Source: Candidatus Zixiibacteriota bacterium (GTDB lineage Bacteria; Zixibacteria; MSB-5A5; GN15; FEB-12). Taken from it: a stretch of DNA of 60,845 nt. The notes under the pieces are model-generated. The model ran no database searches and was not told where the DNA came from. It saw only the letters and a list, made by a program, of their open reading frames with translations. Each line of letters opens with the position of its first letter. Within the stretch, counting starts at the first letter, position 1. The translations under genes were made by a program, and so were the position numbers. Positions 26,908 to 35,604 of the stretch are shown one piece after another. The DNA is taken from positions 1 to 60,845 of the forward strand of contig JBFMDV010000031.1 of the NCBI GenBank assembly GCA_040753875.1, given 5' to 3'.

Positions 26908-28491
26908 TCAATTGCTTGCCGAACACGTGGATGGCGGCTGGCCGTTGTTGAAGAGGTAATCGGCCAGATAGGTATAGTCAGCGATGTCCACCGTTCCGGA
27001 ATCATCAATGTCTGCTTGTTCCTCGCAGCACAGAGTTCCGCCGTAGAAGAGGTAATCGCCGAGAGCCTGAAGGTCCGAAATATCGCAGGTACCTTGAGGG
27101 TCGCAGTCGACGTTCCCTCGTCTTCCAACGCAGCAGTCACTCACGTAGATATCAATCCGCCCCCCGTGAGTAACGATCTCATCGTCATGGTGTGAGCCCA
27201 CCAGAATATCGTCGTCACCATCGTTATTAATGTCGTTGACAAATGCGGCCCAAAGACCCCAATTTTGATGGGGGCCGCTTGGCAACACTCTGGGGCTTCC
27301 ATAGATCCGCAAAAGTTCCAATCCCGTTAAGCCCGAAAAGACGTAAACGGTTCCGGTATCTGTAATTACGTCGCTTCTATGCGAGTCACCTACAACAAGT
27401 AGATCTGGAGTACCATCGCCGTCGAAATCCCCGCCGCCAGCAACTGAAGACCCCCAAAAGTCCATTCGATCTACGTAATCAGGCGGGTAGGTTGCGGGCT
27501 CCTTACCTTCATGTGCCACTAGCAAAGTCGTCGGCGATGCGCCGGAGAAAGCATACGCTTTACCGCGTCCCATGCCCAAGGGAGATTCGGGCTCATACGT
27601 AACCGCTCCTACCAAGATATCGGGGACTCCGTCAGCGTTGAGATCGCCCGCGGACGCGACCGACCATCCGAAATAATCGGCAGCCGTTTCGCCGGTAATC
27701 TTAGTAATCAATTGTCCGTCATCTCGATAGAGCCAAACCCTGCCTATCTGATCATTTACCGAGTCAGGTGGGTATCGATAATCAGTAACTGCATAATCGG
27801 TACGCCCGTTTGCCGTAATGTCGCCGAGATCAGCAACTGCCCATCCATAGGCACCGTATCCGTCAGGCTCTGTGTGTATTCGATCTGCGCCTTGACTGGT
27901 AAGTAGCAATTGCCCGTTTAGGTTTCTGCCAACAAACACGTATGCCGTTAAGACATTGGTAATTAACAACTCGCGCCTTCCGTCCCCATTCATATCACCT
28001 GTTATAGCAGTCGCCTGGCCAAATAGGTTAGAGCCCGAAATAATTACATCGGCGGATGCGGCCTGCACTGTCTCAGGAGAGGACGCTGGCGTTCTGCCTC
28101 GGAATAGATAGGCTCTCCCTTGAGAGGAATTGTACATTGGGCTGCCAACTAACACGTCAGAGATGCCGTCACCATCAAAATCGCCAGCTCCAATAGACTT
28201 CCCAAAAGCATCACCACTATTCTCGCCGACGTACAAGAAGAGTAACTGAAATGGAGAGTGGCCAGAAAATGCGTAGACGTGCCCTCGATCACTGTCGAAA
28301 CCCGGTGCTGAAGCTACGAAGTCATTGATAGAGTCGCCGTTGATGTCGCCGCACCCGAGAACGCGCCACCCAAGTTCTTCATAGAATGAAGATCCTGAGT
28401 ACGACCAGGTAGGCATCTGCGCGCCGTTGACATTGGTCGCTGCAAGCATGAATCCTGCCGACAGAAGCGACCGCCACAGTTTCTTTCCCAT
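26908..28491 (-). CDS. Secreted FG-GAP (integrin-like beta-propeller) protein with dockerin-like tail
   Basis: 527 residues with a signal peptide (KKLWRSLLSAGFMLAATNVNGA) and a perfect AAGGAGG ribosome site. The body is a run of FG-GAP/Ca-binding repeats of the type GDFDGDGISDVLVGSP, GDMNGDGRRELLI, GDLNADGVPDILVG and GDFDGDGTPDLLV, which should fold as a seven-bladed propeller. The C-terminus carries two EF-hand-like dockerin repeats (CDPQGTCDISDLQALGDYLF and DIDDSGTVDIADYTYLADYL) separated by a CC pair. Related tails end the protein at 56449-60486. No cohesin is seen, so these tails may be surface-attachment or maturation signals. Exported or cell-surface location is inferred. Confidence 0.85.
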   Translation of the reverse strand: MGKKLWRSLLSAGFMLAATNVNGAQMPTWSYSGSSFYEELGWRVLGCGDINGDSINDFVASAPGFDSDRGHVYAFSGHSPFQLLFLYVGENSGDAFGKSIGAGDFDGDGISDVLVGSPMYNSSQGRAYLFRGRTPASSPETVQAASADVIISGSNLFGQATAITGDMNGDGRRELLITNVLTAYVFVGRNLNGQLLLTSQGADRIHTEPDGYGAYGWAVADLGDITANGRTDYAVTDYRYPPDSVNDQIGRVWLYRDDGQLITKITGETAADYFGWSVASAGDLNADGVPDILVGAVTYEPESPLGMGRGKAYAFSGASPTTLLVAHEGKEPATYPPDYVDRMDFWGSSVAGGGDFDGDGTPDLLVVGDSHRSDVITDTGTVYVFSGLTGLELLRIYGSPRVLPSGPHQNWGLWAAFVNDINNDGDDDILVGSHHDDEIVTHGGRIDIYVSDCCVGRRGNVDCDPQGTCDISDLQALGDYLFYGGTLCCEEQADIDDSGTVDIADYTYLADYLFNNGQPPSTCSASN

Positions 28492-29611
28492 GAAGTACCT
28501 CCTTGAGATTGATGTGAGTTGACGTGAACCGCCCGGGCCTATGCATGTCCGTATGCTCGAACTCTGGGAAGCTGGTCATGTGCGATTGGATTGCACTTCT
28601 TGGCAATTGTTGCTATTCGCCCTCCTGAACTTGCGGGAGTTCCTACAGCATTCTACGTTGACTGCTGAATTTGTATTTGGGAAAATCAGTGTTGCAGGAA
28701 TCGTCGCACCATGCCTGGAGCAAAGCCTGCCTCACCCAGGGTGCTAATTTCGGTAACACACCTACTCAGGTGCATATACCTGCGAAATCGAGACAACACG
28801 CTTGCATGAAAGCAAATACAACGATGAGTACAATTGCGATCACACCGTTGCACTCCCACAATTCTTTCCCACGTAGTGAGTTGCAGGGAAAAAGTGCGCA
28901 TTGCAACTATATAAAAATGACAAAACGAACCCAATTCGCCAATTGCGATGCAAACAGTCATGGATTCATATGCACGGAAACGAACCCAATCAGGTGTAGC
29001 CCGCCTGCTTCAGGTGGGTTCCCAGTTCTTATTGCCGTGAATCCGACAATGGCCGTGCACCTGCGAGCGCTGCTTCCCTCCTCGTTACTTCAGCGAACGA
29101 TTGTGACGGGAAACGGAGTAGCAGGAAACCGAGCCGTCGGCTGGGATACACCTTGGCTGTGGTGCGATACCCATCCGCACTGTGTCACCCCCGCGAAAGC
29201 GGGGGTCCAGTCCCGAGCCGTCGCAGGATTGTCACGTCGTCCGCTCGGGGCCGACTCCCCACAATGACACCTCGCGGAATTCCAGCTTTCGCCAGTATGA
29301 CATCCTGAAGCAGTTCCGATCACTCCTCCGCCGAGCCGCGAGGGCGCTTCGGCGGGCGAAGGCGGTCGGTGTCCTGCAGCGCCTTCCGTGGCTGGCCCGC
29401 CATTCAGGTGGGACGTGGGACCTGTTCGCGGCGGTCCATCAAGCCCACCATAGATGGTGGGGCACCAACGCCCAACGGGAGTGCATCCTACTCGCCTAAA
29501 ATGGCGTGGCGTCCTGCTTCCCCTAGCCCCCTCTTCCGTATATATTTCGCTCAAACCGTGCCCACAGGGGCTAAAGGCCCTGTGGGGAGAAACCGATAAC
29601 TTATAACACGT
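28492..29611. other. 1.1-kb intergenic region with hairpins and a gene fragment
   Basis: No intact gene is supported. It contains hairpins at 29000-29018 (CCCGCCTG/CAGGTGGG with GTGTAGCC flank, inverse of 7924), 29187-29204 (CCCCCGC-GAAA-GCGGGGG), 29444-29461 (CCCACCAT-AG-ATGGTGGG) and 29561-29586 (CCCACAGGG/CCCTGTGGG, just upstream of lepB), and the remnant at 29320-29388. Bases 28600-28980 are A/T-richer and show nothing clear. Confidence 0.6.
29320..29388 (-). pseudogene. 3' remnant of an Arc-like gene (relative of 55982-56164)
   Basis: On the minus strand the last 69 bases of an Arc-like gene are recognisable: RKALQDTDRLRPPKRPRGSA, then EE and a TGA, compared with RKALQDADRLRPPKRPRCSA, EE, stop in the intact gene at 55982-56164. 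About nine bases in ten match, with mostly third-position differences. Upstream of the RKALQ block similarity ends abruptly, so the N-terminal two thirds are gone. Confidence 0.7.
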
Positions 29612-30343
29612 ATGGATCAGGACTTCCTCATCAAGGAGCATACCCAGCTCGAGAGCCAGAAAGAGGCGCGCAAGTTCCTCAATCGTCGCGAGCGGAAACC
29701 CCTTTGGCGCGAGTATCTCGAAACAGCTGTGGTCGCGGTGGTCGCCGCCGTGCTGCTGCGGATATTCGTGATCTCGGCGTACAAAGTGAACTCCGGCTCG
29801 ATGGCGGACACGCTTCTGGAAGGGGATTATATCTTCGTCAATAAACTGGCCTACACCTATGGCGGTAAGTTCCCGCAGACCGGCGACATCATCGTCTTCA
29901 AGTACCCCAATAATCCGGACAAGGATTATATCAAACGGGTGGTCGCGCTTCCGGGACAGACTGTCCAGGTGGCGGATAAGATTGTGTATGTCGACGGCCA
30001 GGTGGCGGCGATGCCCGAAGGGGTCAAGCATGTTGACAAGAAGATCATCCCCGGCGATCTGTCGTTCCGCGATAATTTCGGCCCTTACAAGGTGCCGCCG
30101 GGCGAGTATTTCGTGCTCGGGGACAATCGCGACGACAGCCGCGACAGCCGGTTCTGGGGGACTGTGCCGCTCGGCAATATCCTCGGCAAGGCGGTGGCTG
30201 TGTATTACTCTTGGGAGCCTGAGAAGGATACCCCCGGCTGGGGGTTCCCGTACGTCATCGATATCGTCCAGTGGACCGGCTACGGGCTCGTCAATTTCCC
30301 GTCGCAGACCCGCTGGGACCGTATCGGCACGATGATCCCATAA
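29612..30343 (+). CDS. lepB: Signal peptidase I
   Basis: Inner-membrane serine protease removing signal peptides of exported proteins. After a basic tail and one TM helix (about 38-56), the nucleophile is in NSGSM (Ser63) and the general-base Lys in YIKRVVALPG (Lys108). The family box GDNRDDSRDSRFWG and a C-terminal domain follow. 243 residues with one TM is the common Gram-negative length outside the enterics. The stop abuts the ATG of hemW with no gap, so both are one unit. Confidence 0.95.
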   Translation: MDQDFLIKEHTQLESQKEARKFLNRRERKPLWREYLETAVVAVVAAVLLRIFVISAYKVNSGSMADTLLEGDYIFVNKLAYTYGGKFPQTGDIIVFKYPNNPDKDYIKRVVALPGQTVQVADKIVYVDGQVAAMPEGVKHVDKKIIPGDLSFRDNFGPYKVPPGEYFVLGDNRDDSRDSRFWGTVPLGNILGKAVAVYYSWEPEKDTPGWGFPYVIDIVQWTGYGLVNFPSQTRWDRIGTMIP

Positions 30344-31483
30344 ATGCCGTTCGGCCTCTACGTTCATTTCCCCTTCTGCCGCAACAAGTGCTCGTATTGC
30401 GACTTCTACAAAGAGCTGTACGATGTTGACCTGGAGACGAAGTTCTTCAAGGCGCTGATGATCGAGACCGAACTGGCGGCCGAAGCGCACGGCTCGACCG
30501 ATCGAGAGATATCAACGATCTTCATCGGCGGCGGGACGCCATCGCTGGTGAATCTGGGCAAGTTCGAAGAGTGGCTGGGTCTTATCAGGCGATTGTTCAT
30601 AATGCCGCAAGGGATCGAGTTCTCGGTCGAGAACAATCCCGATTCCATCAATGTGGAGAATCTGAAGGCGTTCAAAGAGCTCGGGGTGAACCGTCCGACC
30701 TACGGGATTCAGTCGTTCAACCCGAAGTTATTGAAGCTGCTCAATCGCAAGCATAATCCGGAGCATAGCCAAAAGGCTGTGTACCTGACCAATGCGCTTG
30801 GGTATACGAATTTCGGCGTCGACATGATATTCGGATTGCCGAGGCAGACGACGCGGATGTTGTCGGCCGATTTAGATCAAATCATCGATCTGGAGCCGCC
30901 ACATATTTCGTTTTACCAGTTGACTGTAGAGACTGGGACGACACTGGCGGAAAGAGTGAAGGCTGGTTCACTCGTCATGCCGTCGCAGGAAGTGACGATG
31001 TCGCTGTATCGCGGCGGGTGTGAGCGGATGGCGGAGGCGGGGTACCATAGGTATGAAGTTTCGTCTTTCGCAAAACCGGGATTCGAATGCAAACACAATC
31101 TGGGATACTGGGTGGGGGATGACTATCTGGGGCTGGGGCCATCGGCGCACAGTTTCATGAATGGGGAGCGGTTCGCTAACGTGCCGAGCGTGACGAAGTA
31201 TATTGGGTCTTTGTTGAAACGGGAGCGGCCGGTGATTCGCGATGAGTCGGGCGAAGAAGAGCGGATGGAGGAGGCGATCATGTTGGGGCTTCGCATGTCG
31301 CGCGGGATCGACCGGCACCAGTTTGCGCTTCGATTCGGTCAGCCGATAGAGGATCGGTTGGATTTGAAACAGTATGAATTGTTTATCAATTCCGGGCATC
31401 TCATAACAGAGGGAGAGACACTACGACTCTCTGATGAGGGGATTCTGTTGGCTGATGAGATCACGCGGCGATTGACAAAATAG
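30344..31483 (+). CDS. hemW: Radical SAM HemW (heme chaperone, coproporphyrinogen oxidase-like)
   Basis: 379-residue radical SAM protein beginning MPFGLYVHFPFCRNKCSYCD; Cys12, Cys16 and Cys19 ligate the [4Fe-4S] cluster. The pattern CxxxCxxC followed directly by D/F, without the extra cysteine of true HemN, plus the short length and HemW C-terminal region (EEAIMLGLRMSRGID), indicate HemW rather than oxygen-independent coproporphyrinogen oxidase. ATG follows the lepB stop immediately. The 15 bases around its stop are repeated at 31584. Confidence 0.88.
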   Translation: MPFGLYVHFPFCRNKCSYCDFYKELYDVDLETKFFKALMIETELAAEAHGSTDREISTIFIGGGTPSLVNLGKFEEWLGLIRRLFIMPQGIEFSVENNPDSINVENLKAFKELGVNRPTYGIQSFNPKLLKLLNRKHNPEHSQKAVYLTNALGYTNFGVDMIFGLPRQTTRMLSADLDQIIDLEPPHISFYQLTVETGTTLAERVKAGSLVMPSQEVTMSLYRGGCERMAEAGYHRYEVSSFAKPGFECKHNLGYWVGDDYLGLGPSAHSFMNGERFANVPSVTKYIGSLLKRERPVIRDESGEEERMEEAIMLGLRMSRGIDRHQFALRFGQPIEDRLDLKQYELFINSGHLITEGETLRLSDEGILLADEITRRLTK

Positions 31484-31598
31484 AAGGGCAGACATTGCGA
31501 GGTTGTTCCAAAAATCGTGAAATCAGTTGCGTCAGTTCCTGCGACCCCGATGCATTCGGGGTTGTGTGAACTGACGTAACCTCAATAGAAGGGCAGAC
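31479..31598. repeat. Palindromic insertion flanked by 15-bp direct repeats
   Basis: AATAGAAGGGCAGAC occurs at 31479-31493 (over the hemW stop) and 31584-31598. Between them, 31526-31538 pairs with 31568-31580 over 13 positions (one G-T), and the inner CCCCGA/TCGGGG (31545-31550 / 31556-31561) forms a second stem. GAGGTT/AACCTC lies further out. No coding capacity. Confidence 0.7.
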
Positions 31599-31615
31599 GG
31601 TTTCGCCTGCCCTTC
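31588..31615. terminator. Bidirectional terminator-like hairpin between hemW and the cysteine-rich gene
   Basis: GAAGGGCAG...CTGCCCTTC, nine perfect pairs, followed by ATTACTT. It lies 21 bases past the end of the convergent small gene and after hemW, and can serve both. Confidence 0.6.
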
Positions 31616-31635
31616 ATTACTTGCGCACCCGAGAG

Positions 31636-31830
31636 CTACCGGATGCAGTCCCCTTTGGGGTCGATGTTGCACCCCTCAACACCGTCGATAATGCAGCAGC
31701 GGTACAACAAGCCATTCACGCACTTGTAGTAGCATTTCGGCGGTTTCGCCTGGGTGGACGAGACCATCGCGCCGAGTACGAACGACACGACAAACAGCGC
31801 CACCAGGATCAGAGCGACAGACTTGCGCAT
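31636..31830 (-). CDS. Small secreted six-cysteine peptide precursor
   Basis: 64-residue product with a clear signal peptide (residues 1-28, MRKSVALILVALFVVSFV...STQA) and a mature part of about 36 residues holding six cysteines (33, 37, 45, 46, 54, 62), which suggests three disulfides formed in the periplasm or outside. The ribosome site AAGGAGGTG is ideal, and a terminator-like hairpin follows the stop, so the gene is very likely real although tiny. No family recognised; bacteriocin-like, adhesive or metal-binding roles are all possible. It stands alone, convergent to hemW. Confidence 0.72.
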   Translation of the reverse strand: MRKSVALILVALFVVSFVLGAMVSSTQAKPPKCYYKCVNGLLYRCCIIDGVEGCNIDPKGDCIR

Positions 31831-31959
31831 AGGTCACCTCCTTCAGCAATAAGAAGGCCGGCTGTCATCACGGTGTCAAGCCATTTGCAGGCGAAAAATA
31901 CGCCGGGACCACGTTTACTCACTTGACAAACAACTCAGCGGCGCAACCCCACAAACCGG

Positions 31960-31990
31960 TTGCCGGAAAGCTAATTTCACGGTATTTTTG
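31960..31990 (+). promoter_or_regulatory. Putative gatED promoter
   Basis: TTGCCG, 17-base spacer, TATTTTTG (a TAnnTTTG element). The implied leader is about 64 bases and contains the hairpin at 32018-32040. Confidence 0.5.
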
Positions 31991-32017
31991 CCCCCGATAT
32001 GAATAAGCTGCAACGAC

Positions 32018-32040
32018 AACGGAAGCGTCCGTCTTCCGTT
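32018..32040 (+). promoter_or_regulatory. Leader hairpin upstream of gatE
   Basis: AACGGAAG-CGTCCGT-CTTCCGTT, eight perfect pairs, ending 18 bases before the gatE ATG. No Shine-Dalgarno sequence lies between hairpin and start, so it could influence initiation. Confidence 0.45.
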
Positions 32041-32058
32041 CTTCCATAATGACTTCCC

Positions 32059-34041
32059 ATGAAACAACTATTCGATCCGCTTACTAATTACGAAGAGACC
32101 AGAAAACTGGTCGGTTATGTCGACCGCAATGAAGCCACGCCCGAAACGTATTCGGCGATCGGCTTTAAGTGCGGGCTGGAAATTCACCAGCAACTGAAAA
32201 CGAAAAAGAAACTGTTCTGTCACTGTCCGGCCGGGCTGTATCAGAAGAACGGCGAGTTCGATGCCGAAGTGATTCGCCATATGCGCCCCACGCTGTCCGA
32301 GCTGGGGGAGTACGACGGCACCGCGCTGATGGAGTTCAAGACGCGTAAGACGGTCATCTACCGAATCAAAGATGAGACCGCCTGCACGTACGATATCGAC
32401 GACACGCCGCCGTTCGCGCTCAATCGCGAGGCGCTGGGGATAGCGATCGAGATCGCGCTCTTGCTCAAGATGAACATCGTGGGTGAGCTGCATATCACGC
32501 GGAAACAGTATCTTGATGGTTCCATTCCGACCGGCTTTCAGCGGACCGGAATCGTGGCGATCGAGGGATCGATTCCGCTGAAGAACAAGACCGTTCGAAT
32601 CATACAGTTGTCCATCGAAGAGGATGCGTGTCGCGAGGTTTCAGATGTCGGGCATCTTCGCGTGTATACCACCGACCGTCTCGGGATGCCTTTGATCGAA
32701 TCGGTGACCTATCCCGATATGTTGACGCCCGACGAAGCGGGGGAGGCGGCGCACTATCTCCGTTTTGTTGCGCGAAGTTCAGAGAAAGTACGGACCGGGA
32801 TTGGGGCGGCGCGTGAGGATGTGAATGTCAGTGTCACCGGCGGCACTCGGGTGGAGATTAAAGGCGTGTCGCATATCCGGTGGATTCCGCGGCTCGTACA
32901 TACGGAGGCATTCCGTCAGTGGGCGCTGTTGAAGATTCGGGATGAACTAAAAAAACGAGTAGTCGATCCAAAGCTATGGAAGATTTCGCACAAGGAGATC
33001 GACCTGGACATGGTGCCGGCGGATCACCCGATTTTCCGTCGCGCGAAGCGACTGCGCTTGAAATTGGTGGCGGTGAACCTTCCTCAGTTCCATGGCCTGC
33101 TCTCCCATTTTACGCAGCCGGGACAGAGTTTTGCCGACGAACTGGTGGGACGGCTCAAGGTGATTGCCTGTATCGAGAAACCGAACATGGTGCACTCGGA
33201 AGAATTGACCCCAACACTGTTTGCCTCCCAGTGGGACGACGTGCGGTCGACGCTTGGCGCCGGAGAGAACGATGCCCAGATAATCATCATCGGTCCGGCC
33301 GATGATATGGCCACCGCGCTGGATGTTGTGCAAGAGCGATGCCAGCTTGCCATGCAGGGTGTTCCGAACGAAACCCGCAAAGGACTCGTTGACGGCACGA
33401 ATATTTTCGAGAGAGTGCTGCCGGGACCTGACCGGATGTATCCCGACACCGATTCGGCGCCAATCGCCATCGAAGAATCTCTAATCGAAGAGCGCCGCAG
33501 GAATTTGCCGATCGACGTGACCGACCGGTTCAAACAACTCCGCGACTGGCGGGTGCCGGTGGATACGTATCAGTACCTGTTCAAACGGAATCTGGTGGGG
33601 TTGGTCGAACGGATCGTCAGAGATTTCGACCAGGACCCAATTTTCGTGAGCTCTGTTCTCGGACATACGCTTAAACATGTCGAGGGGAAGCACCAACTTC
33701 AGGCGGATTTCAGCTACGACCTGGTGTACGACCTGTTCAAATTCGGCAAACGGCGCAAGCTGTTCGATGAAATCCTCAAGCTGATGGTACCGGTGGTGTA
33801 CCAGCACCCGAAGATGGACTTCGAGTCGATTCTTCTCACACTCGACTACCATCCCTTTACGGCCGAGCAGATTCAAAGTTCGATTCCAACGCTCGTGCGG
33901 AAGTTTGGCGAGATAAAGAACTCCCCCGATCCGGAAGCGGGAGTTCGCTGGGTCATGGGGCATCTTCGCAAACGGGCCATTGGTAATATGTGCCTCCAAG
34001 AGCTCCACGCAGTGGTGGTGAAGGAGCTGAATCATGGCTGA
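32059..34041 (+). CDS. gatE: Glu-tRNA(Gln) amidotransferase subunit E (archaeal type)
   Basis: Kinase/transamidase subunit that converts Glu-tRNA(Gln) to Gln-tRNA(Gln) with ammonia from GatD. The GatB/E cradle is clear: KCGLEIHQQLKTKKKLFCHC, DIDDTPPFALN, RKQYLDGSIPTGFQRT, IEEDACREV and REDVNVSVTGGTRVEIKGV. An AspRS-like GAD insert (about residues 300-440) distinguishes GatE from GatB; PGPDRMYPDTDS and a YqeY-like tail follow. 660 residues is a full GatE. It overlaps gatD by 8 bases. The pair is considered an archaeal signature, so its presence among bacterial genes is notable; transfer is inferred. Confidence 0.93.
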   Translation: MKQLFDPLTNYEETRKLVGYVDRNEATPETYSAIGFKCGLEIHQQLKTKKKLFCHCPAGLYQKNGEFDAEVIRHMRPTLSELGEYDGTALMEFKTRKTVIYRIKDETACTYDIDDTPPFALNREALGIAIEIALLLKMNIVGELHITRKQYLDGSIPTGFQRTGIVAIEGSIPLKNKTVRIIQLSIEEDACREVSDVGHLRVYTTDRLGMPLIESVTYPDMLTPDEAGEAAHYLRFVARSSEKVRTGIGAAREDVNVSVTGGTRVEIKGVSHIRWIPRLVHTEAFRQWALLKIRDELKKRVVDPKLWKISHKEIDLDMVPADHPIFRRAKRLRLKLVAVNLPQFHGLLSHFTQPGQSFADELVGRLKVIACIEKPNMVHSEELTPTLFASQWDDVRSTLGAGENDAQIIIIGPADDMATALDVVQERCQLAMQGVPNETRKGLVDGTNIFERVLPGPDRMYPDTDSAPIAIEESLIEERRRNLPIDVTDRFKQLRDWRVPVDTYQYLFKRNLVGLVERIVRDFDQDPIFVSSVLGHTLKHVEGKHQLQADFSYDLVYDLFKFGKRRKLFDEILKLMVPVVYQHPKMDFESILLTLDYHPFTAEQIQSSIPTLVRKFGEIKNSPDPEAGVRWVMGHLRKRAIGNMCLQELHAVVVKELNHG

Positions 34042-35416
34042 TATACTCAAAGGGTACAAGGGGCGGGCACTCGACGTGCTCAATTCGTTTAAGGCGCGGG
34101 TCTGGGCCGAAATGCAGGTGACCACCACGCGCGGCGATTTCAAAGGAATCCTCCTACCGCGCTCTGAGAACGATGATGACCGCCACGTGGTGCTGAAGAT
34201 TGCATCAGGATATAACGTGGGGATCGAGGTCTCGACAATCCTCGAAATGAAAGAGGTCGGGTACCGCGAGGCTCACTACAAGATACCGGAGAAGGAATTC
34301 CCGATTTCCAAAGGGAAGCCGAATGTCAAGTTGCTCGGGACCGGCGGCACGATTGCCTCACGGTTGGATTATCGCACTGGAGCAGTGATACCGGCATTTT
34401 CGCCCGGTGAATTGTATGGCGCAGTACCTGAGCTTGCGGATATCTGCAATCTGAGCACTGAGAAGTTGTTCGCCGTGTTCAGCGAGAACATGGGGCCGGA
34501 GCAGTACAAAAAACTGGCGATCGCAATTGGCGAGGAAATTCGCAAGGGGATCGATGGGATTGTGATCGGTCACGGTACCGACACCATGCACCACACTGCA
34601 TCCGCGCTGGCGTTTATGGTACAGAATCCACCGGTGCCGGTGGTGATGGTGGGGTCGCAGCGGTCATCGGACCGGCCATCATCGGATGCCGCGCTGAATC
34701 TCATGCACGCCACCAAGACGGCTGCGGAGTCTGACATCGCCGAAGTCATGGTCTGTATGTTCGGCCCGACCTCGGATGAGTATGGACTGCTTCACGAGGG
34801 GACGCGGGTTCGCAAGATGCATTCTTCCTATCGCTCGACCTTCCGCACAATCGGCGACATTCCACTTGCGATGGTGGACCGGCAGAAAATCACGCCGCTC
34901 AAGCAGAGTTACAATCGTCGGCGACGGGACCGCAATGTGACAATTGCGCCGTATTTCGAGGAAAAGGTCGCGATTGTCTATTACTACCCCAATATGCAGC
35001 CGGACATTATCGATGCGCTGGTGGACAACGGCTACAAAGGGATTGTGATCGCCGGAACCGGCCTGGGACATGTGAACAAGCCACTCTATCCGGCGCTGAA
35101 GCGGGCCGCTGACAAAGGGGTGGCGATGTTCATGACGGTGCAGACGCTATGGGGATATGTGCACATGTTCGTGTACGACACGGGACGCGACTTGATGGCG
35201 CTGGGAATCGTGCCGACCGAGAACATGCTCCCGGAGGTTGCGTATATCAAGCTTGGCTGGGTGATGGGACAGACGACTGATCTGGCGAAAGTGAAAGAGT
35301 TGATGCTGACGCCGATCGCCGATGAGATCACCGAGCGGGAGCCATACAACGGGTACTTAGTGTTTCAGGGAGGCGTGCCGGAGGTGGAGGAGTTTTTGAG
35401 AAAGATACATAAGTGA
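34034..35416 (+). CDS. gatD: Glu-tRNA(Gln) amidotransferase subunit D (asparaginase-like)
   Basis: Glutaminase/asparaginase-type subunit that feeds ammonia to GatE. An N-terminal beta-barrel domain (residues 1-80) precedes the L-asparaginase I-like domain, the layout that separates GatD from ordinary asparaginases. Catalytic motifs: GTGGTIAS at 102-109 (nucleophile Thr106), HGTDT at 180-184 and ATKTA with Lys228. 460 residues is normal. Its start lies within the end of gatE, ensuring equal synthesis. No gatA, gatB or gatC gene is in the window; a tRNA-Glu lies at 54526. Confidence 0.93.
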   Translation: MADILKGYKGRALDVLNSFKARVWAEMQVTTTRGDFKGILLPRSENDDDRHVVLKIASGYNVGIEVSTILEMKEVGYREAHYKIPEKEFPISKGKPNVKLLGTGGTIASRLDYRTGAVIPAFSPGELYGAVPELADICNLSTEKLFAVFSENMGPEQYKKLAIAIGEEIRKGIDGIVIGHGTDTMHHTASALAFMVQNPPVPVVMVGSQRSSDRPSSDAALNLMHATKTAAESDIAEVMVCMFGPTSDEYGLLHEGTRVRKMHSSYRSTFRTIGDIPLAMVDRQKITPLKQSYNRRRRDRNVTIAPYFEEKVAIVYYYPNMQPDIIDALVDNGYKGIVIAGTGLGHVNKPLYPALKRAADKGVAMFMTVQTLWGYVHMFVYDTGRDLMALGIVPTENMLPEVAYIKLGWVMGQTTDLAKVKELMLTPIADEITEREPYNGYLVFQGGVPEVEEFLRKIHK

Positions 35417-35604
35417 TGTAGAGTGTGTCAGCCGACTCGCAGGGACACCCTCAGCACTGCGAAGTCAGACGTGCCTTCTCGACAGTTCTGGGATCAAAGT
35501 GTGCAGGGCAGAGACGCACGGTACTGCAATATAGCGGCGTGCGCGCTTTTTCAATCTTTCCGGATAGTCTCCGAGGGGATGGCCTCCTCTGCTTCGCTGA
35601 TTGC

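Noticed and set aside
28671-29267. 198-codon plus-strand frame upstream of lepB
   Set aside because: Composed partly of dispersed hairpins (29000, 29187); no ribosome site and no family.
29090-30490. 466-codon minus-strand frame across lepB
   Set aside because: Antisense to lepB and continues through hairpin-rich non-coding DNA; no recognisable motifs. Only the Arc-like remnant (29320-29388), in its own reading, is meaningful.
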